A DNA stretch of 64,000 nt from a candidate division KSB1 bacterium (lineage in GTDB: Bacteria > Zhuqueibacterota > Zhuqueibacteria > Thermofontimicrobiales > Thermofontimicrobiaceae), in NCBI GenBank assembly GCA_034506395.1, contig JAPDPQ010000019.1, positions 41,863 to 105,862 of the forward strand, in the 5' to 3' direction. The notes below the pieces were generated by a model that saw nothing but the letters and a program-made list of their open reading frames with translations, had not been told where the DNA came from and made no database searches. Position numbers and translations under genes: made by a program. Of this stretch, positions 26,748-36,760 are shown piece after piece. Numbering within the stretch: position 1 is the first letter of the stretch; each line of letters starts with the position of its first letter.

Positions 26748-27842
26748 ATGGCCTTTGCAAATATCATTGGACAGAAGCGGGTGATTGCTATGCTGGAGCG
26801 GGCATTGATGAGCGACCGCTTGCCACACGCGCTATTGTTTCATGGCCCTGAGGGCGTAGGCAAAGAGGCCACGGCAATCGAGTTGGCCAAGGCATTGTTC
26901 TGTCAGGTGGAAAAAATTTATTGTGATCGATGCGGCGATTGTAAACGAGTGGCACAATTCAGCCATCCCGATTTAATGGTCATCGTTCCAGCGCCGAAGC
27001 AAGCAAAGCCCGAGGAGCTTCAGCTCATTTATGAAAGCATGATGAAAAATCCTTACTATCGAACGCAGCTTTGGGCGGCGCCCACTATTTCGATCGAACA
27101 GATCCGAAGCTTAAAGAAGAAAGTGACCTTGACATCTTACGAGAACAAAGGCCATGTTGTGCTGATATTTGAAGCGCACCGAATGACTCCAGAAGCCGCG
27201 AACGCATTGCTCAAAATTCTTGAAGAGCCGTCTGGCAAGCTCACTATGGTGCTTGTATCGTCTCAAGCGAATTTATTATTACCGACAATTGTATCTCGTT
27301 GCCAACAGGTCCGATTTGATCCCATCCCATGGCAGGATATAGAAGCGGCACTGCTAAAAAATCAGGCGCTGGACCCGAAACGAGCCATGGTGATAGCAAG
27401 AATGAGTTTCGGGAGCTATCGTCGGGCTTTGGAGTTGCTGGATGAAAACGTCGATCAAAAACAACAGTTGATGATTGAGATATTGCGCAAAGTGTTGCTC
27501 TCCGATTTAGAGATCCTGACTATGGCAGAGACGCTGGTGAATCAACAGGAGAAGCGAACGATTAAAGATCTATTCGCGTTGATGCTGGTATGGTTTCGTG
27601 ATGCGAGGATTATGGAACTCTTGGGAAATGAAAACGATTATAAAGAGAAAATCATTAACATCGATTATCTTGAGACCTTAAAAAAGTTCATTGCGACGAT
27701 GGAGTTCCTCAATTATGAGCAGATAATTGCTGCCATTGAGGATGCTATCGCCTACATCGATCGCAACGTATTTATCAACTTGGTCGTGTTGCAATTGATG
27801 TTTCAATTGAAAAAGCTTCTGCGGAGAAAAACTCATGTATGA
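26748..27842 (+). CDS. holB: DNA polymerase III subunit delta'
   Basis: A 364-residue clamp-loader subunit. It has a P-loop (HGPEGVGKEATAIELAKALF), a four-cysteine zinc module (YCDRCGDCKRVAQF with an upstream Cys), and the sensor segment LLPTIVSRCQQVRF with the SRC motif. Together with tau/gamma and delta it loads the sliding clamp. AAGGGA lies 7 bases before the ATG. Its end overlaps the start of the ricT-like gene by 8 bases, an arrangement also seen near the replication origin of Bacillus. Confidence 0.9.
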   Translation: MAFANIIGQKRVIAMLERALMSDRLPHALLFHGPEGVGKEATAIELAKALFCQVEKIYCDRCGDCKRVAQFSHPDLMVIVPAPKQAKPEELQLIYESMMKNPYYRTQLWAAPTISIEQIRSLKKKVTLTSYENKGHVVLIFEAHRMTPEAANALLKILEEPSGKLTMVLVSSQANLLLPTIVSRCQQVRFDPIPWQDIEAALLKNQALDPKRAMVIARMSFGSYRRALELLDENVDQKQQLMIEILRKVLLSDLEILTMAETLVNQQEKRTIKDLFALMLVWFRDARIMELLGNENDYKEKIINIDYLETLKKFIATMEFLNYEQIIAAIEDAIAYIDRNVFINLVVLQLMFQLKKLLRRKTHV

Positions 27843-28665
27843 TTATATAGAGGTGGTGTTCAAAGGGGAACGGAAACAAATTTATGCCAATCCTCAGCAA
27901 TTTCCTTTTAAGGTCGGCGATTATGTGATTGTTGAAGCGGATAAGGGGGAGGACCTGGGTCAAGTGAATCAGGCTGGAGCGTTGCTTTCGATGAAGAAAA
28001 GCGACGTGCCGCTGAAATCGGTGCTCCGAAAGACCACCCCAGAAGATCTGAAAAAGCTTGAGCAAAATCGGCAAAAAGAGCGGGCAGCTTTTAAGGTTTG
28101 TAAAGAAAAGATCGAAAAGCACGGGCTTAACATGAAACTGGTAGATGTGGAATACCAGTTTGATGGGAATAAGATCACATTCTATTTTACAGCAGAGCGC
28201 CGGGTCGATTTCAGAGAGTTAGTGAAAGATTTAGCAGCGTACTACAAGGTTCGCATCGAGCTGCGGCAGATTGGCGTGCGGGATGAGGCGAGGCGGTTTG
28301 GGGGCTATGGGATATGTGGTAGAAAATTATGCTGTACGTCGTTTCTAAAGGAGTTCGATCCAATCACCACTCAGAGCGCGAAAGAGCAAAATTTGCCACT
28401 GAACCCTCAGAAACTTTCTGGGGTATGCGGTCGGTTGATGTGCTGCTTGAATTATGAATTGGAGTTCTATTTGGAAGCGAACCGAAAATTCCCTCCGTTG
28501 GGAACGCAAATCACCACCGAAAAAGGCATCGCTGTGGTTGACAAATTCGATGTGTTTAAAGAAGAAGTTATTTTAAAATATGAAAACGAGGAATACGAAA
28601 AACGATCGCTGGCGGAAGTAAACCAGTTGCTCAAGTCCCCTGCGGCTCAGGTCGCAAGCAGCTAA
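27835..28665 (+). CDS. ricT: PSP1-domain protein, RicT/YaaT-like
   Basis: A 276-residue PSP1-family protein. The core has FYFTAERRVDFRELVKDLA and two cysteine clusters, GGYGICGRKLCCTSF and GVCGRLMCCLNYE, that in the Bacillus RicA-RicF-RicT complex help hold iron-sulfur clusters. In Bacillus, RicT supports RNA maturation by RNase Y and developmental phosphorelay. No ricA or ricF homologue is visible here. The gene overlaps holB by 8 bases and uses GGAG before its ATG. Confidence 0.85.
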   Translation: MYDYIEVVFKGERKQIYANPQQFPFKVGDYVIVEADKGEDLGQVNQAGALLSMKKSDVPLKSVLRKTTPEDLKKLEQNRQKERAAFKVCKEKIEKHGLNMKLVDVEYQFDGNKITFYFTAERRVDFRELVKDLAAYYKVRIELRQIGVRDEARRFGGYGICGRKLCCTSFLKEFDPITTQSAKEQNLPLNPQKLSGVCGRLMCCLNYELEFYLEANRKFPPLGTQITTEKGIAVVDKFDVFKEEVILKYENEEYEKRSLAEVNQLLKSPAAQVASS

Positions 28666-28944
28666 AACCGCTCAAAGAAAAAATGCTTCATATTCCATGC
28701 TTCTTTCGTCAGCTTTTTCCCTTAAGCTGAATTTCGTTTTCGTGTATATTAGCCAAGTTTACAAGACGGGTTTGGTTGGTGCAATCTCACCTGGCTTTTT
28801 TATGGCCTCATCTCGTCAAACTCCGATCTTGGCAATTCAGATGGTTGCAACTAAAAACGTTCAATCAATTATCGCCTTGAAAACGTTCATAGGTTGACGT
28901 CAATACCAATATCTAAACGAAGTGGTTAGTTCGATCTGAAACTG

Positions 28945-31005
28945 ATGGAGAACATTGTGGAAACAAGAGAAAAGATCTTAGTGACCAGTGCACTGCCGTA
29001 TGCGAATGGTCCATTGCATCTGGGGCATTTGGCTGGAGCGTATCTTCCAGCCGATATTTACGTGCGCTATCAGCGGCTGAAAAAGCGCGATGTGATTTTC
29101 ATTTGCGGCTCTGATGAACATGGAGTCCCCATTACCATCGCCGCGGAACGGCAAGGTGTTTCGCCCCAGGAAATTGTAGACCGATATCATTATTTAAACA
29201 AAGCCTCGTTCGAGAAAGTTGGGATGAGTTTCGACAATTATTCTCGGACGTCGTTGCCATTACATCATAAAATTTCACAGGAATTTTTCCTCAAATTGCA
29301 TGCGAAAGGCTATTTGAGCGAGAAGACTGTCACCCAGCTTTACTGTGAACATTGTGGTCGTTTTTTGGCTGACCGCTATGTGGAGGGAACCTGTCCGATC
29401 TGCCATGCGCCTGGCGCTCGAGGTGATCAATGTGACGCTTGCGGTCGTTCGATCGATCAGATTCAATTGATCAATCCGATCTGCGTGACCTGCGGCAATC
29501 GACCCGTCATCCGCGAGACGCGACATTGGTTCCTCAACCTTAAGAGTTTACAGCCGAAGATCAAAGCCTGGTTGGATACCAAGACTCATTGGAAAGAAAA
29601 TGTCAAGAATTTCTGTGCGGGTTGGTTCAAGACTGGGTTGGAAGACCGCGCCGTTACGCGAGATCTGCGCTGGGGTGTCCCAGTGCCGCTGCCAGGATAT
29701 GAGGACAAGGTGCTGTATGTGTGGTTTGACGCGCCAATTGGCTACATTTCTTCGACCGTGGAATGGGCACAAAAAATCGGACAGCCTGATAAATGGAAAG
29801 AGTATTGGCAGGATAGTTCCACGCGGCTGATCCATTTCATCGGCAAGGACAATATCGTATTTCACGCCATTATTTGGCCGCTGATTTTAATGGGCCACGG
29901 CGATTATATCTTGCCTGATAATATTCCAGCAAATGAATATTTGAACCTGGAAGGGAACAAGATATCGACCAGCCGCAATTATGCCGTGTGGTTGGACGAA
30001 TATTTAGCCAAATTTCCAGCCGATCCGTTGCGCTATTGCCTGGCCGCCAATGCGCCAGAGACCAAAGACGCCGATTTCTCCTGGAAGGAATTTCAGCAAA
30101 GAAATAATAACGAATTGGCCGATATCTTGGGTAATTTTATTAATCGTTCGCTCACTTTTTTGAAAAGGCATTTTCACAATGCAGTTCCTACCCCAGGGCC
30201 CTTGGATGAGCTCGATCGGGAAATGCTCTCCCGCTTGGCTCAGGCCCCAGAAGATATCGGAAATTTGTTTGAGAATTTTGAGGTGCGCAAAGCGGTAGCG
30301 GCTTTTATGGACCTTGCGCGCTTTGCCAATAAATATTTCAATGACCAGCAGCCCTGGATCACTGTCAAGCAGCAGCCCGAAAAATGCGCTACGACTTTTT
30401 ATGTCTGTGCCCAGGTACTGAAAGGGCTCGCCATTCTGATGGAACCTGTGCTGCCGTTTTCCGCTCGGGAGCTGTGGCAGATGCTCAACATGAGCACTCC
30501 GTTAGCCGATTGTCGCTGGGAGGACGCTGGCCAACCCAATGTTCCAATTGGTCATCGGCTTAATCAACCCAAAATTCTATTCAATAAATTAGAAGATGAA
30601 ATCATTGAAGCCGAGATCAAGAAACTTCAAGCTATCACTAATAAATCACAAAAAAAGACTGAGGAACCATTAATGCTAGAAAAAATACCTTATGAACAAT
30701 TTCAAAAAGTCGAATTGCGCGTCGCTACCGTGGTGGAAGCCGAGAAGGTCGAAAAGGCCGATAAGCTGCTGAAGATGAAGATCGATTTGGGCAACGAGCA
30801 ACGCACCATTGTGGCAGGAATTGCGCTTCATTATACCCCAGAACAAATGATCGGCAAACAAATCGTCGTCGTGGCCAATCTCGAGCCGGCCAAAATCCGA
30901 GGGATCGAGTCCAACGGGATGCTTTTGGCGGCGGTGTCAGACGACCAAAAGCTTTCACTCATTGTCCCGGAGAAATTGATGCCCAATGGAACAGCTATCC
31001 ACTAA
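28945..31005 (+). CDS. metG: methionine--tRNA ligase
   Basis: A 686-residue class I synthetase that charges tRNA-Met. Motifs are PLHLGHLAGAY (HIGH), a zinc knuckle pair (CEHCGRF, CPICHAPG, CDACGRS, CVTCGN), GNKISTSRN (KMSKS) and a C-terminal EMAP-II/Trbp-like tRNA-binding domain from about residue 585 (FQKVELRVATVVEAEKVEKA). The ATG at 28945 is given; a GTG at 28957 has GGAG 6 bases upstream and may be the true start. Its end overlaps tatD by 20 bases. The 279-base gap before it shows no T-box or other leader that I recognise. Confidence 0.95.
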   Translation: MENIVETREKILVTSALPYANGPLHLGHLAGAYLPADIYVRYQRLKKRDVIFICGSDEHGVPITIAAERQGVSPQEIVDRYHYLNKASFEKVGMSFDNYSRTSLPLHHKISQEFFLKLHAKGYLSEKTVTQLYCEHCGRFLADRYVEGTCPICHAPGARGDQCDACGRSIDQIQLINPICVTCGNRPVIRETRHWFLNLKSLQPKIKAWLDTKTHWKENVKNFCAGWFKTGLEDRAVTRDLRWGVPVPLPGYEDKVLYVWFDAPIGYISSTVEWAQKIGQPDKWKEYWQDSSTRLIHFIGKDNIVFHAIIWPLILMGHGDYILPDNIPANEYLNLEGNKISTSRNYAVWLDEYLAKFPADPLRYCLAANAPETKDADFSWKEFQQRNNNELADILGNFINRSLTFLKRHFHNAVPTPGPLDELDREMLSRLAQAPEDIGNLFENFEVRKAVAAFMDLARFANKYFNDQQPWITVKQQPEKCATTFYVCAQVLKGLAILMEPVLPFSARELWQMLNMSTPLADCRWEDAGQPNVPIGHRLNQPKILFNKLEDEIIEAEIKKLQAITNKSQKKTEEPLMLEKIPYEQFQKVELRVATVVEAEKVEKADKLLKMKIDLGNEQRTIVAGIALHYTPEQMIGKQIVVVANLEPAKIRGIESNGMLLAAVSDDQKLSLIVPEKLMPNGTAIH

Positions 31006-31807
31006 CATCCAATTGATCGATTCCCATGCGCATCTCGATTTCGAAAATTTCGATGGAGATCGGGAAGCTGTCATTCAAAATGCTCAACTCGCAGGAGTGG
31101 TGGCGATCATTAACATCGGGATCGATCTCGAGACGAGTAAAAGGGCAATTGCACTGGCCGAAGCTTACCCATTGATCTACGCGACGGTTGGCATTCACCC
31201 GCACGATGCGGCTGGCGTCATTGAATCAGATTGGCGACAACTCGAGGCGTTGATCGCGCATCCTAAGGTGGTAGCCATCGGCGAAATCGGGCTCGACTAC
31301 TTTCGCACCTATGCGCCTCGAGACGTCCAAATGCAAGTGCTTCAGCGGCAATTGGAATTAGCAGTTCAATATCGAAAGCCAGTGGTGATTCATACCCGCC
31401 ATGCTTGGCCCGATATATTGCCGATCTTCACTGCAACCTATCGCCGTAAATTGACCGGAGTGTTCCATTGCTTTTCTGGGAGCGAAAATGAAGCCAAAGC
31501 GATATTGGACGCTGGTTATTTCATTTCATTCACTGGGGTGGTGACATTCAAAAATGCAACTGCTTTAAAGATCGCAGCGAACCATGTGCCGCTGGATCGA
31601 TTGCTACTGGAGACCGATTGTCCTTTCATGGCTCCAGAGCCATTTCGGGGGAGACGCTGTGAACCAGCGTATCTACCCTATATCGCACAGAAAATCGCCG
31701 ATGCAAAAGCAATGAGCCTGGCAGAAATAGCGGAGCAAACCACCCGTAACGTGACCACATTGTTCGGTATTTCGCTCAAAAAAGATCAGCCAGGCAGATC
31801 CAATTGA
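30986..31807 (+). CDS. tatD: TatD-family metal-dependent hydrolase (DNase-like)
   Basis: A 273-residue amidohydrolase-fold enzyme. It shows the TatD metal ligands DSHAHLDFENF, VGIHPHDA, IGEIGLDYFR, HTRHAW and ETDCPFMAPEPFRG. Members act as 3'-5' DNases or on D-aminoacyl-tRNA-like substrates. It overlaps the end of metG by 20 bases and is followed at 13 bases by rsmA, so it lies in one operon with them. Confidence 0.9.
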   Translation: MEQLSTNIQLIDSHAHLDFENFDGDREAVIQNAQLAGVVAIINIGIDLETSKRAIALAEAYPLIYATVGIHPHDAAGVIESDWRQLEALIAHPKVVAIGEIGLDYFRTYAPRDVQMQVLQRQLELAVQYRKPVVIHTRHAWPDILPIFTATYRRKLTGVFHCFSGSENEAKAILDAGYFISFTGVVTFKNATALKIAANHVPLDRLLLETDCPFMAPEPFRGRRCEPAYLPYIAQKIADAKAMSLAEIAEQTTRNVTTLFGISLKKDQPGRSN

Positions 31808-31819
31808 ATCTTGAGAACA

Positions 31820-32659
31820 ATGCCTTATCAACGGCTAAAACCGAAAAGGAGCCTAGGGCAAAATTTTCTAATCGACGAGAATATCGCGCGAAAGATCATC
31901 GCATCCCTTCGTTTGACGGATCACGATTGGGTGCTGGAGATCGGTGCTGGGACTGGGATGTTGACCAAATATCTCATCGAACGCGCTGGCCAAGTTGTGG
32001 CTGTGGAGATCGATCAATCGTTGATAGATCAAATGCGCCAGAACCTTGGTTCTGCCCATAATCTCAGGTTGCTGCAAACCGATATTTTGAAAATCTCTTG
32101 GGATCAGATGCTGGAAGGGCGTATTGGTTGGAAGGCAGTGGCGAATTTGCCGTATCATATTACCAGCCCGGTCTTAATCAAATTGTTTGATCATTATCAG
32201 CAGTTTGATACCGCCATCTTGATGGTGCAAAAAGAGGTGGCTCAGCGCCTGAGCGCCGAGCCAAATTCAAAATCTTATGGCATCCTATCGGTATTTGCAC
32301 AATTTTACGCCGAAGTCCAGGTGCTATTTGACGTTTCCAGACATGTTTTTTTTCCAAAACCCAAGGTAAAATCGGCGGTGGTTCAGTTGAAATTTAAACA
32401 CGACCCAATTTTTGACGAGGTTCAAGAGCAATTATTTCGGCGCGTGGTTCGAGGAACATTTAACCATCGGCGAAAGATGTTACGCAATTCGCTCGAAGCC
32501 ATACCGAATTTAAGAATTGATATAAATAAGCTCAATTTTAATTTGACACGACGACCCGAACAATTAGCGATATCCGATTTTATCGATTTAACCCGATTGA
32601 TCGCAGATCGCCTCATCAGCACAGGGCTTGTTCGAAAGAGCGACAATGGAACAGAATGA
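31820..32659 (+). CDS. rsmA: 16S rRNA dimethyladenosine transferase
   Basis: A 279-residue SAM-dependent methyltransferase (KsgA) that dimethylates two adjacent adenines near the 3' end of 16S rRNA. Visible motifs are RSLGQNFLIDENIARKI, LEIGAGTGMLTKYL (SAM site) and NLPYHITSPVL (catalytic NLPY). The ATG at 31820 is preferred over an upstream TTG at 31811; no strong ribosome site supports either, so coupling to tatD translation is likely. The C-terminus overlaps the mgtE start. Confidence 0.93.
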   Translation: MPYQRLKPKRSLGQNFLIDENIARKIIASLRLTDHDWVLEIGAGTGMLTKYLIERAGQVVAVEIDQSLIDQMRQNLGSAHNLRLLQTDILKISWDQMLEGRIGWKAVANLPYHITSPVLIKLFDHYQQFDTAILMVQKEVAQRLSAEPNSKSYGILSVFAQFYAEVQVLFDVSRHVFFPKPKVKSAVVQLKFKHDPIFDEVQEQLFRRVVRGTFNHRRKMLRNSLEAIPNLRIDINKLNFNLTRRPEQLAISDFIDLTRLIADRLISTGLVRKSDNGTE

Positions 32660-34001
32660 TCTAAGAGAAATTGTAGAGAATCTCGCGTATTTGGCAGATG
32701 CCAGCGATAGCGCCATGATCCGCAATATCATGGTGGGGCTTCATCCAGCCGACATTGCGGAGATCTTATACCATCTGGATGACGAGCATCGGAATTATAT
32801 TTTTAATCTCCTCGATGCTGAAACCGCCTCTGAAGTCATCAATGAGATGGATCAGGTCTCGCGCGAGGACCTCTTAGAAGAGTTGCCAGAAGATCGCATC
32901 TCCGAAATCGTCGATGAGATGGAATCGGACGATGCCACAGATCTGGTATCGGAGTTGCCAGATGAAATGGCGCAGAAGGTGCTCGACCGCATCGATCGAG
33001 AGGATTCAGAAGAGGTCAAGGAGCTGCTGCGCCATGAGGACGATACGGCTGGCGGTATCATGGCTAAGGAGCTCATCGCAGTGCATCCCCACCACACTGT
33101 GGACGAGGTCATCCAAATCATTCGCGACAAGGCTGATGAGGTGTCCGATTTATACTTCGTTTATGTCGTTGATCAGTTTGATCGACTCTTAGGCGTAGTC
33201 CATTTGAAAGACCTCTTGTTGGCCAAAGGCGATCAAAAGATCGCGCAGATTATGGACCGGGATATCATTTCTGTCTCCACGGAGATGGATCAAGAGCATG
33301 TCGCTAACATCGCCAGACGGTATGATCTGGTTTCAATTCCCGTTGTGGACAAATTAGGTCGGTTAACTGGTCGCATCACTTTTGATGATGTCGCCGATGT
33401 GATGGAGGAAGAGGCGTCAGAGGATATCCAGCGTATGGCTGGAATTACAACAGAAGAGGAGTTTCGCGAAACCTCCATCGTGCGGATTTCTCAAGTTCGA
33501 CTCCCATGGCTATTAATTGGATTTGTCGGCGAACTTGGTTCTGCATACGTGCTCCATCATTTCGAAGCTTCACTGAACCAGATTCTTGTCGCCGCGTTTT
33601 TTATTCCCATCATCATGGCCATGGGTGGAAATGCTGGAATCCAATCCTCCACTATTATGGTGCGGGGTATGGCCACTGGCGAGATCGGCCTCTACGATGT
33701 CAAGCGACGACTGTTTCGAGAATTTCTGGTCTCATTGCTTAATGGTTCGCTTTGTGGCTTATTGCTGTTTACTGTCGTTAGCTTTTGGCTGAAAATGCCA
33801 AAGTTTGGGATCATTCTCGCATCGGTGCTATTGTTGGTCATTTTGAATGCCTCGTTCGTCGGCGCAATTGTACCAGTGATATTGAAGAAAATCAATATTG
33901 ACCCAGCTATTGCCACAGGACCATTTATCACGACATCGAATGATGTGCTCGGCCTGTTGATCTATCTGGGCACGATTACTATCTTTATTTCATACCTGTG
34001 A
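32646..34001 (+). CDS. mgtE: magnesium transporter MgtE
   Basis: A 451-residue Mg2+ channel of the inner membrane. The acidic N-terminal superhelical domain (LHPADIAEILYHLDDEHRN, LLEELPEDRISEIVDEM) is followed by two CBS domains (about 130-255) and five C-terminal helices with the family motif GGNAGIQSSTIMVRGMATGEI. The family closes when cytoplasmic Mg2+ binds between these domains. The ATG at 32646 overlaps the end of rsmA by 14 bases; the TTG at 32628 is an unneeded extension. No M-box riboswitch is visible. Confidence 0.93.
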   Translation: MEQNDLREIVENLAYLADASDSAMIRNIMVGLHPADIAEILYHLDDEHRNYIFNLLDAETASEVINEMDQVSREDLLEELPEDRISEIVDEMESDDATDLVSELPDEMAQKVLDRIDREDSEEVKELLRHEDDTAGGIMAKELIAVHPHHTVDEVIQIIRDKADEVSDLYFVYVVDQFDRLLGVVHLKDLLLAKGDQKIAQIMDRDIISVSTEMDQEHVANIARRYDLVSIPVVDKLGRLTGRITFDDVADVMEEEASEDIQRMAGITTEEEFRETSIVRISQVRLPWLLIGFVGELGSAYVLHHFEASLNQILVAAFFIPIIMAMGGNAGIQSSTIMVRGMATGEIGLYDVKRRLFREFLVSLLNGSLCGLLLFTVVSFWLKMPKFGIILASVLLLVILNASFVGAIVPVILKKINIDPAIATGPFITTSNDVLGLLIYLGTITIFISYL

Positions 34002-34094
34002 GCCGCGGCGGCTGCCAGGTTCGATTCTCAATCAAGAATATTTTGGGGTTAAAAATTTAACCTCTGATTGTTTAATGCTGGGATATTTAGTCAA

Positions 34095-34880
34095 ATGCCA
34101 TTACAAAAAACCGAAGCAATCGTGCTGAAAACGCAACGCTCGGGTGAGACTAGCAAGATCGTCACGTTATTCACGCCAAAATCGGGAAAGCTTCGGGTTG
34201 TGGCCAAAGGTTCTCGGGGACTGAAAAGTCGATTTTTTGGAACGCTCGAACCGTTGAACCATATTGCCATCGTGTATTATTTTAAAGAGACCCGAGAATA
34301 TCAATATCTGAGCCAGGCAGACATCATCCATAGCTATGCAAAAATCAAGGCAGATCTGAAAAAATATGCATTGGCTAATGTGCTGTGTGAATTGGTGGAT
34401 CGAACTGAATTGGAGCAACCGAATCCTTATCTGTTCCAGATTCTGATCGATGTGCTCAAGGGAATCAACGATAGCAAGACCCGTCTGAGCAGCTATCTGT
34501 ATTGGTTTTTGCTTCGTTTTTTTAAGATCAATGGGTTTGATCCAGATTTCAGTCTGTGCCGAAATTGTCACAGCAGAACCACTAGTGGCATGGTACGCTA
34601 TTCTCTGAGTTCCGGCGGTTATTATTGCAACAATTGCCCAATCTCCGAGCCAGAGGGTGTAACCGTCTCAGCAGATACGATTTTGTCGCTTGCTAAGATC
34701 AAACAGGCCTCGGTAATAAATGTCGAGTCCATTCCATTTTCAGCCAAAGGCGAAGCTGAGACGCTGCTATTATCGTTTCTTTATTATCATATTGAAGAAG
34801 CCAAGCATTTAAAATCGCTGAAATTTTACCGTCAGATGCAGGAAAATATTTTTAACGAGTCGATTGATCAGCCATTGTGA
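34095..34880 (+). CDS. recO: DNA repair protein RecO
   Basis: A 261-residue protein with the RecO OB-fold N-terminus (EAIVLKTQRSGETSKIVTLF, then GKLRVVAKGSRGLKSRF), a helical centre and a four-cysteine zinc site (CRNC and CNNC). It helps load RecA on single-stranded DNA in the RecFOR pathway. The ATG at 34095 gives the typical N-terminus; the longer frame from a TTG at 34068 adds nine residues without support. It follows mgtE on the same strand by about 90 bases. Confidence 0.92.
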   Translation: MPLQKTEAIVLKTQRSGETSKIVTLFTPKSGKLRVVAKGSRGLKSRFFGTLEPLNHIAIVYYFKETREYQYLSQADIIHSYAKIKADLKKYALANVLCELVDRTELEQPNPYLFQILIDVLKGINDSKTRLSSYLYWFLLRFFKINGFDPDFSLCRNCHSRTTSGMVRYSLSSGGYYCNNCPISEPEGVTVSADTILSLAKIKQASVINVESIPFSAKGEAETLLLSFLYYHIEEAKHLKSLKFYRQMQENIFNESIDQPL

Positions 34881-35280
34881 GGGATTCGACTCATCCGTTT
34901 GTCCGTCGCTGAGTTCAACAACAGTAATAGCATTCTGAAAGATGAGCAAATTGCGAACATTGAGGGTTTCATTCCTGTGAATACATGAACCCCTCGGTTC
35001 ATATTAAATAGCATGCCAAAGGATGCACTGCAAGATCAGGCATGAGATCGACACCAGAAAGCAATTCGTATTTCTTAGAACCCTTTCGCAATCATAAAAG
35101 CGATCTTTCTCTTTGAGCAAGGATATCGAGCAAAAATGAGTGATTGATTCTGCCATTTTTCTGGTGCTGAAAGTTCATCTCTCCAGCCAGACTCGATGGT
35201 TAAAATAGAAATGGCAGATGAAAGATGATAAAATGCATCAATTGATTTAAACAAAACTCGAAAACAAGGAAGGCACGAGT
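34881..35280. other. intergenic region between recO and glycyl-tRNA synthetase
   Basis: I see no gene, RNA or clear terminator. No T-box features are recognisable. AAGGAAGGCA at 35267-35276 supplies the ribosome site for the following gene. Confidence 0.5.
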
Positions 35281-36597
35281 ATGAAGATTGCATCGACAGA
35301 AATCATGGAAAAAATCGTCTCTTTGTGCAAACGTCGGGGTTATATCTTCCAATCCAGCGAGATTTACGGCGGCATAACCAGTTGTTATGACTATGGCCCA
35401 TTGGGAGTGGAGCTGAAAAAAAACATTAAAGAGTTTTGGTGGAAGACCATGGTTCAGCTTCGGGACGACGTGGAAGGGCTGGATGCTGCGATTTTGATGC
35501 ATCCAAAGGTATGGGAAGCCTCGGGCCACGTGGAAGGTTTTACTGATCCATTAGTGGATTGCAAGGTATGTCACCATCGATTTCGGGCGGATCAAATTGC
35601 CACCCCGGGCAAATGTCCAGATTGCGGAGGCGAGCTGACCGAAATTCGCAAGTTTAATTTGATGTTCAAAACCCACATGGGGCCAGTGGAAGAGCAGGCT
35701 TCGGTAGTTTATCTTCGCCCTGAAACCGCGCAGGGAATTTATGTGAATTTCCTCAATGTTCAGAAAGCAGCGCGGCAAAAAATCCCGTTTGGCATCGCTC
35801 AGATCGGCAAAGCGTTTCGGAATGAGATCACTCCGGGCAACTTCACTTTTCGAACTCGAGAATTTGAACAAATGGAAATGCAATTTTTTGTTAAACCTGG
35901 GACTGATGCCGAATGGTTCGAATACTGGAAGGAGCAGCGGATGCAATGGTATTACCAATTAGGCATTACCCGCGAAAAACTCCATTTCCACCAGCACAGC
36001 AAAGAAGAATTGGCCCATTATGCGGCTGCCGCTTATGACATCGAATACGAATTTCCATTTGGCACCATGGAGCTGGAAGGTATTCATAATCGCACCGATT
36101 TCGATCTCAAGCGCCATACGCAGTATTCTGGCAAAGATATGTCTTATTTCGATGATGAGACCAAAGAGCATTACATCCCGTATATCATCGAGACCTCAGC
36201 AGGGGTGGACCGAACCTTGCTCACCTGCCTGATCGATGGCTATGAGGAACAACAACTGGAAAATGATACGCGGGTGGTGTTGCATCTCTCGCCGAAAATC
36301 GCTCCGATCAAAGCTGGTGTCTTCCCGTTGGTGAAGCGTGATGGGATGCCTGAATTAGCGCACAAGATTGTAGATATGTTACGGCGCTATTATATGGTCT
36401 TCTATGATGAAGCTGGGGCGGTTGGCCGGCGCTACCGACGCCAGGATGAGATCGGCACGCCATTCGGCATCACAGTGGACTCTCAATCGTTGCAAGATCA
36501 GACCGTTACTATCCGCGATCGAGATACTATGTTGCAGGATCGGGTGGCAATCGATCAAATTAAAAAATATTTAGACGACCGAATTTTGGGCGAATAA
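35281..36597 (+). CDS. glyQS: glycine--tRNA ligase (homodimeric class II type)
   Basis: A 438-residue class II synthetase of the alpha2 type that charges tRNA-Gly. It begins with the class hallmark [22 protein letters not shown], has a zinc-type insertion (CKVCHHRF and CPDCGGEL), motif 2 ([22 protein letters not shown]), motif 3 ([14 protein letters not shown]) and a C-terminal anticodon-binding domain ([17 protein letters not shown]). The strong ribosome site GGAAGG lies just upstream. It appears to start its own transcription unit after a 400-base gap. Confidence 0.95.
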   Translation: MKIASTEIMEKIVSLCKRRGYIFQSSEIYGGITSCYDYGPLGVELKKNIKEFWWKTMVQLRDDVEGLDAAILMHPKVWEASGHVEGFTDPLVDCKVCHHRFRADQIATPGKCPDCGGELTEIRKFNLMFKTHMGPVEEQASVVYLRPETAQGIYVNFLNVQKAARQKIPFGIAQIGKAFRNEITPGNFTFRTREFEQMEMQFFVKPGTDAEWFEYWKEQRMQWYYQLGITREKLHFHQHSKEELAHYAAAAYDIEYEFPFGTMELEGIHNRTDFDLKRHTQYSGKDMSYFDDETKEHYIPYIIETSAGVDRTLLTCLIDGYEEQQLENDTRVVLHLSPKIAPIKAGVFPLVKRDGMPELAHKIVDMLRRYYMVFYDEAGAVGRRYRRQDEIGTPFGITVDSQSLQDQTVTIRDRDTMLQDRVAIDQIKKYLDDRILGE

Positions 36598-36760
36598 TTT
36601 CAAATTGAATGAGATATTTTTGCCATCCGTTTAGAATTCAATCTTGCATTAAAAGAAAAAGCCAGCACAGAGCATTTTTAGCTCTTATGCGGCACCCATT
36701 TCAAGCTTTGATTGGAGTATCCGCGTTGTATATTTGAATTTCGTTCTCAAAGGAATTGAA

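Noticed and set aside
28666..28944. Possible T-box leader before methionyl-tRNA synthetase
   Set aside because: No T-box consensus or specifier-loop arrangement is visible, and the lineage is not one where T-boxes are expected.
32628..32645. M-box riboswitch or extended N-terminus for mgtE
   Set aside because: The gene start lies inside rsmA, leaving no room for a leader, and the TTG extension has no ribosome site.
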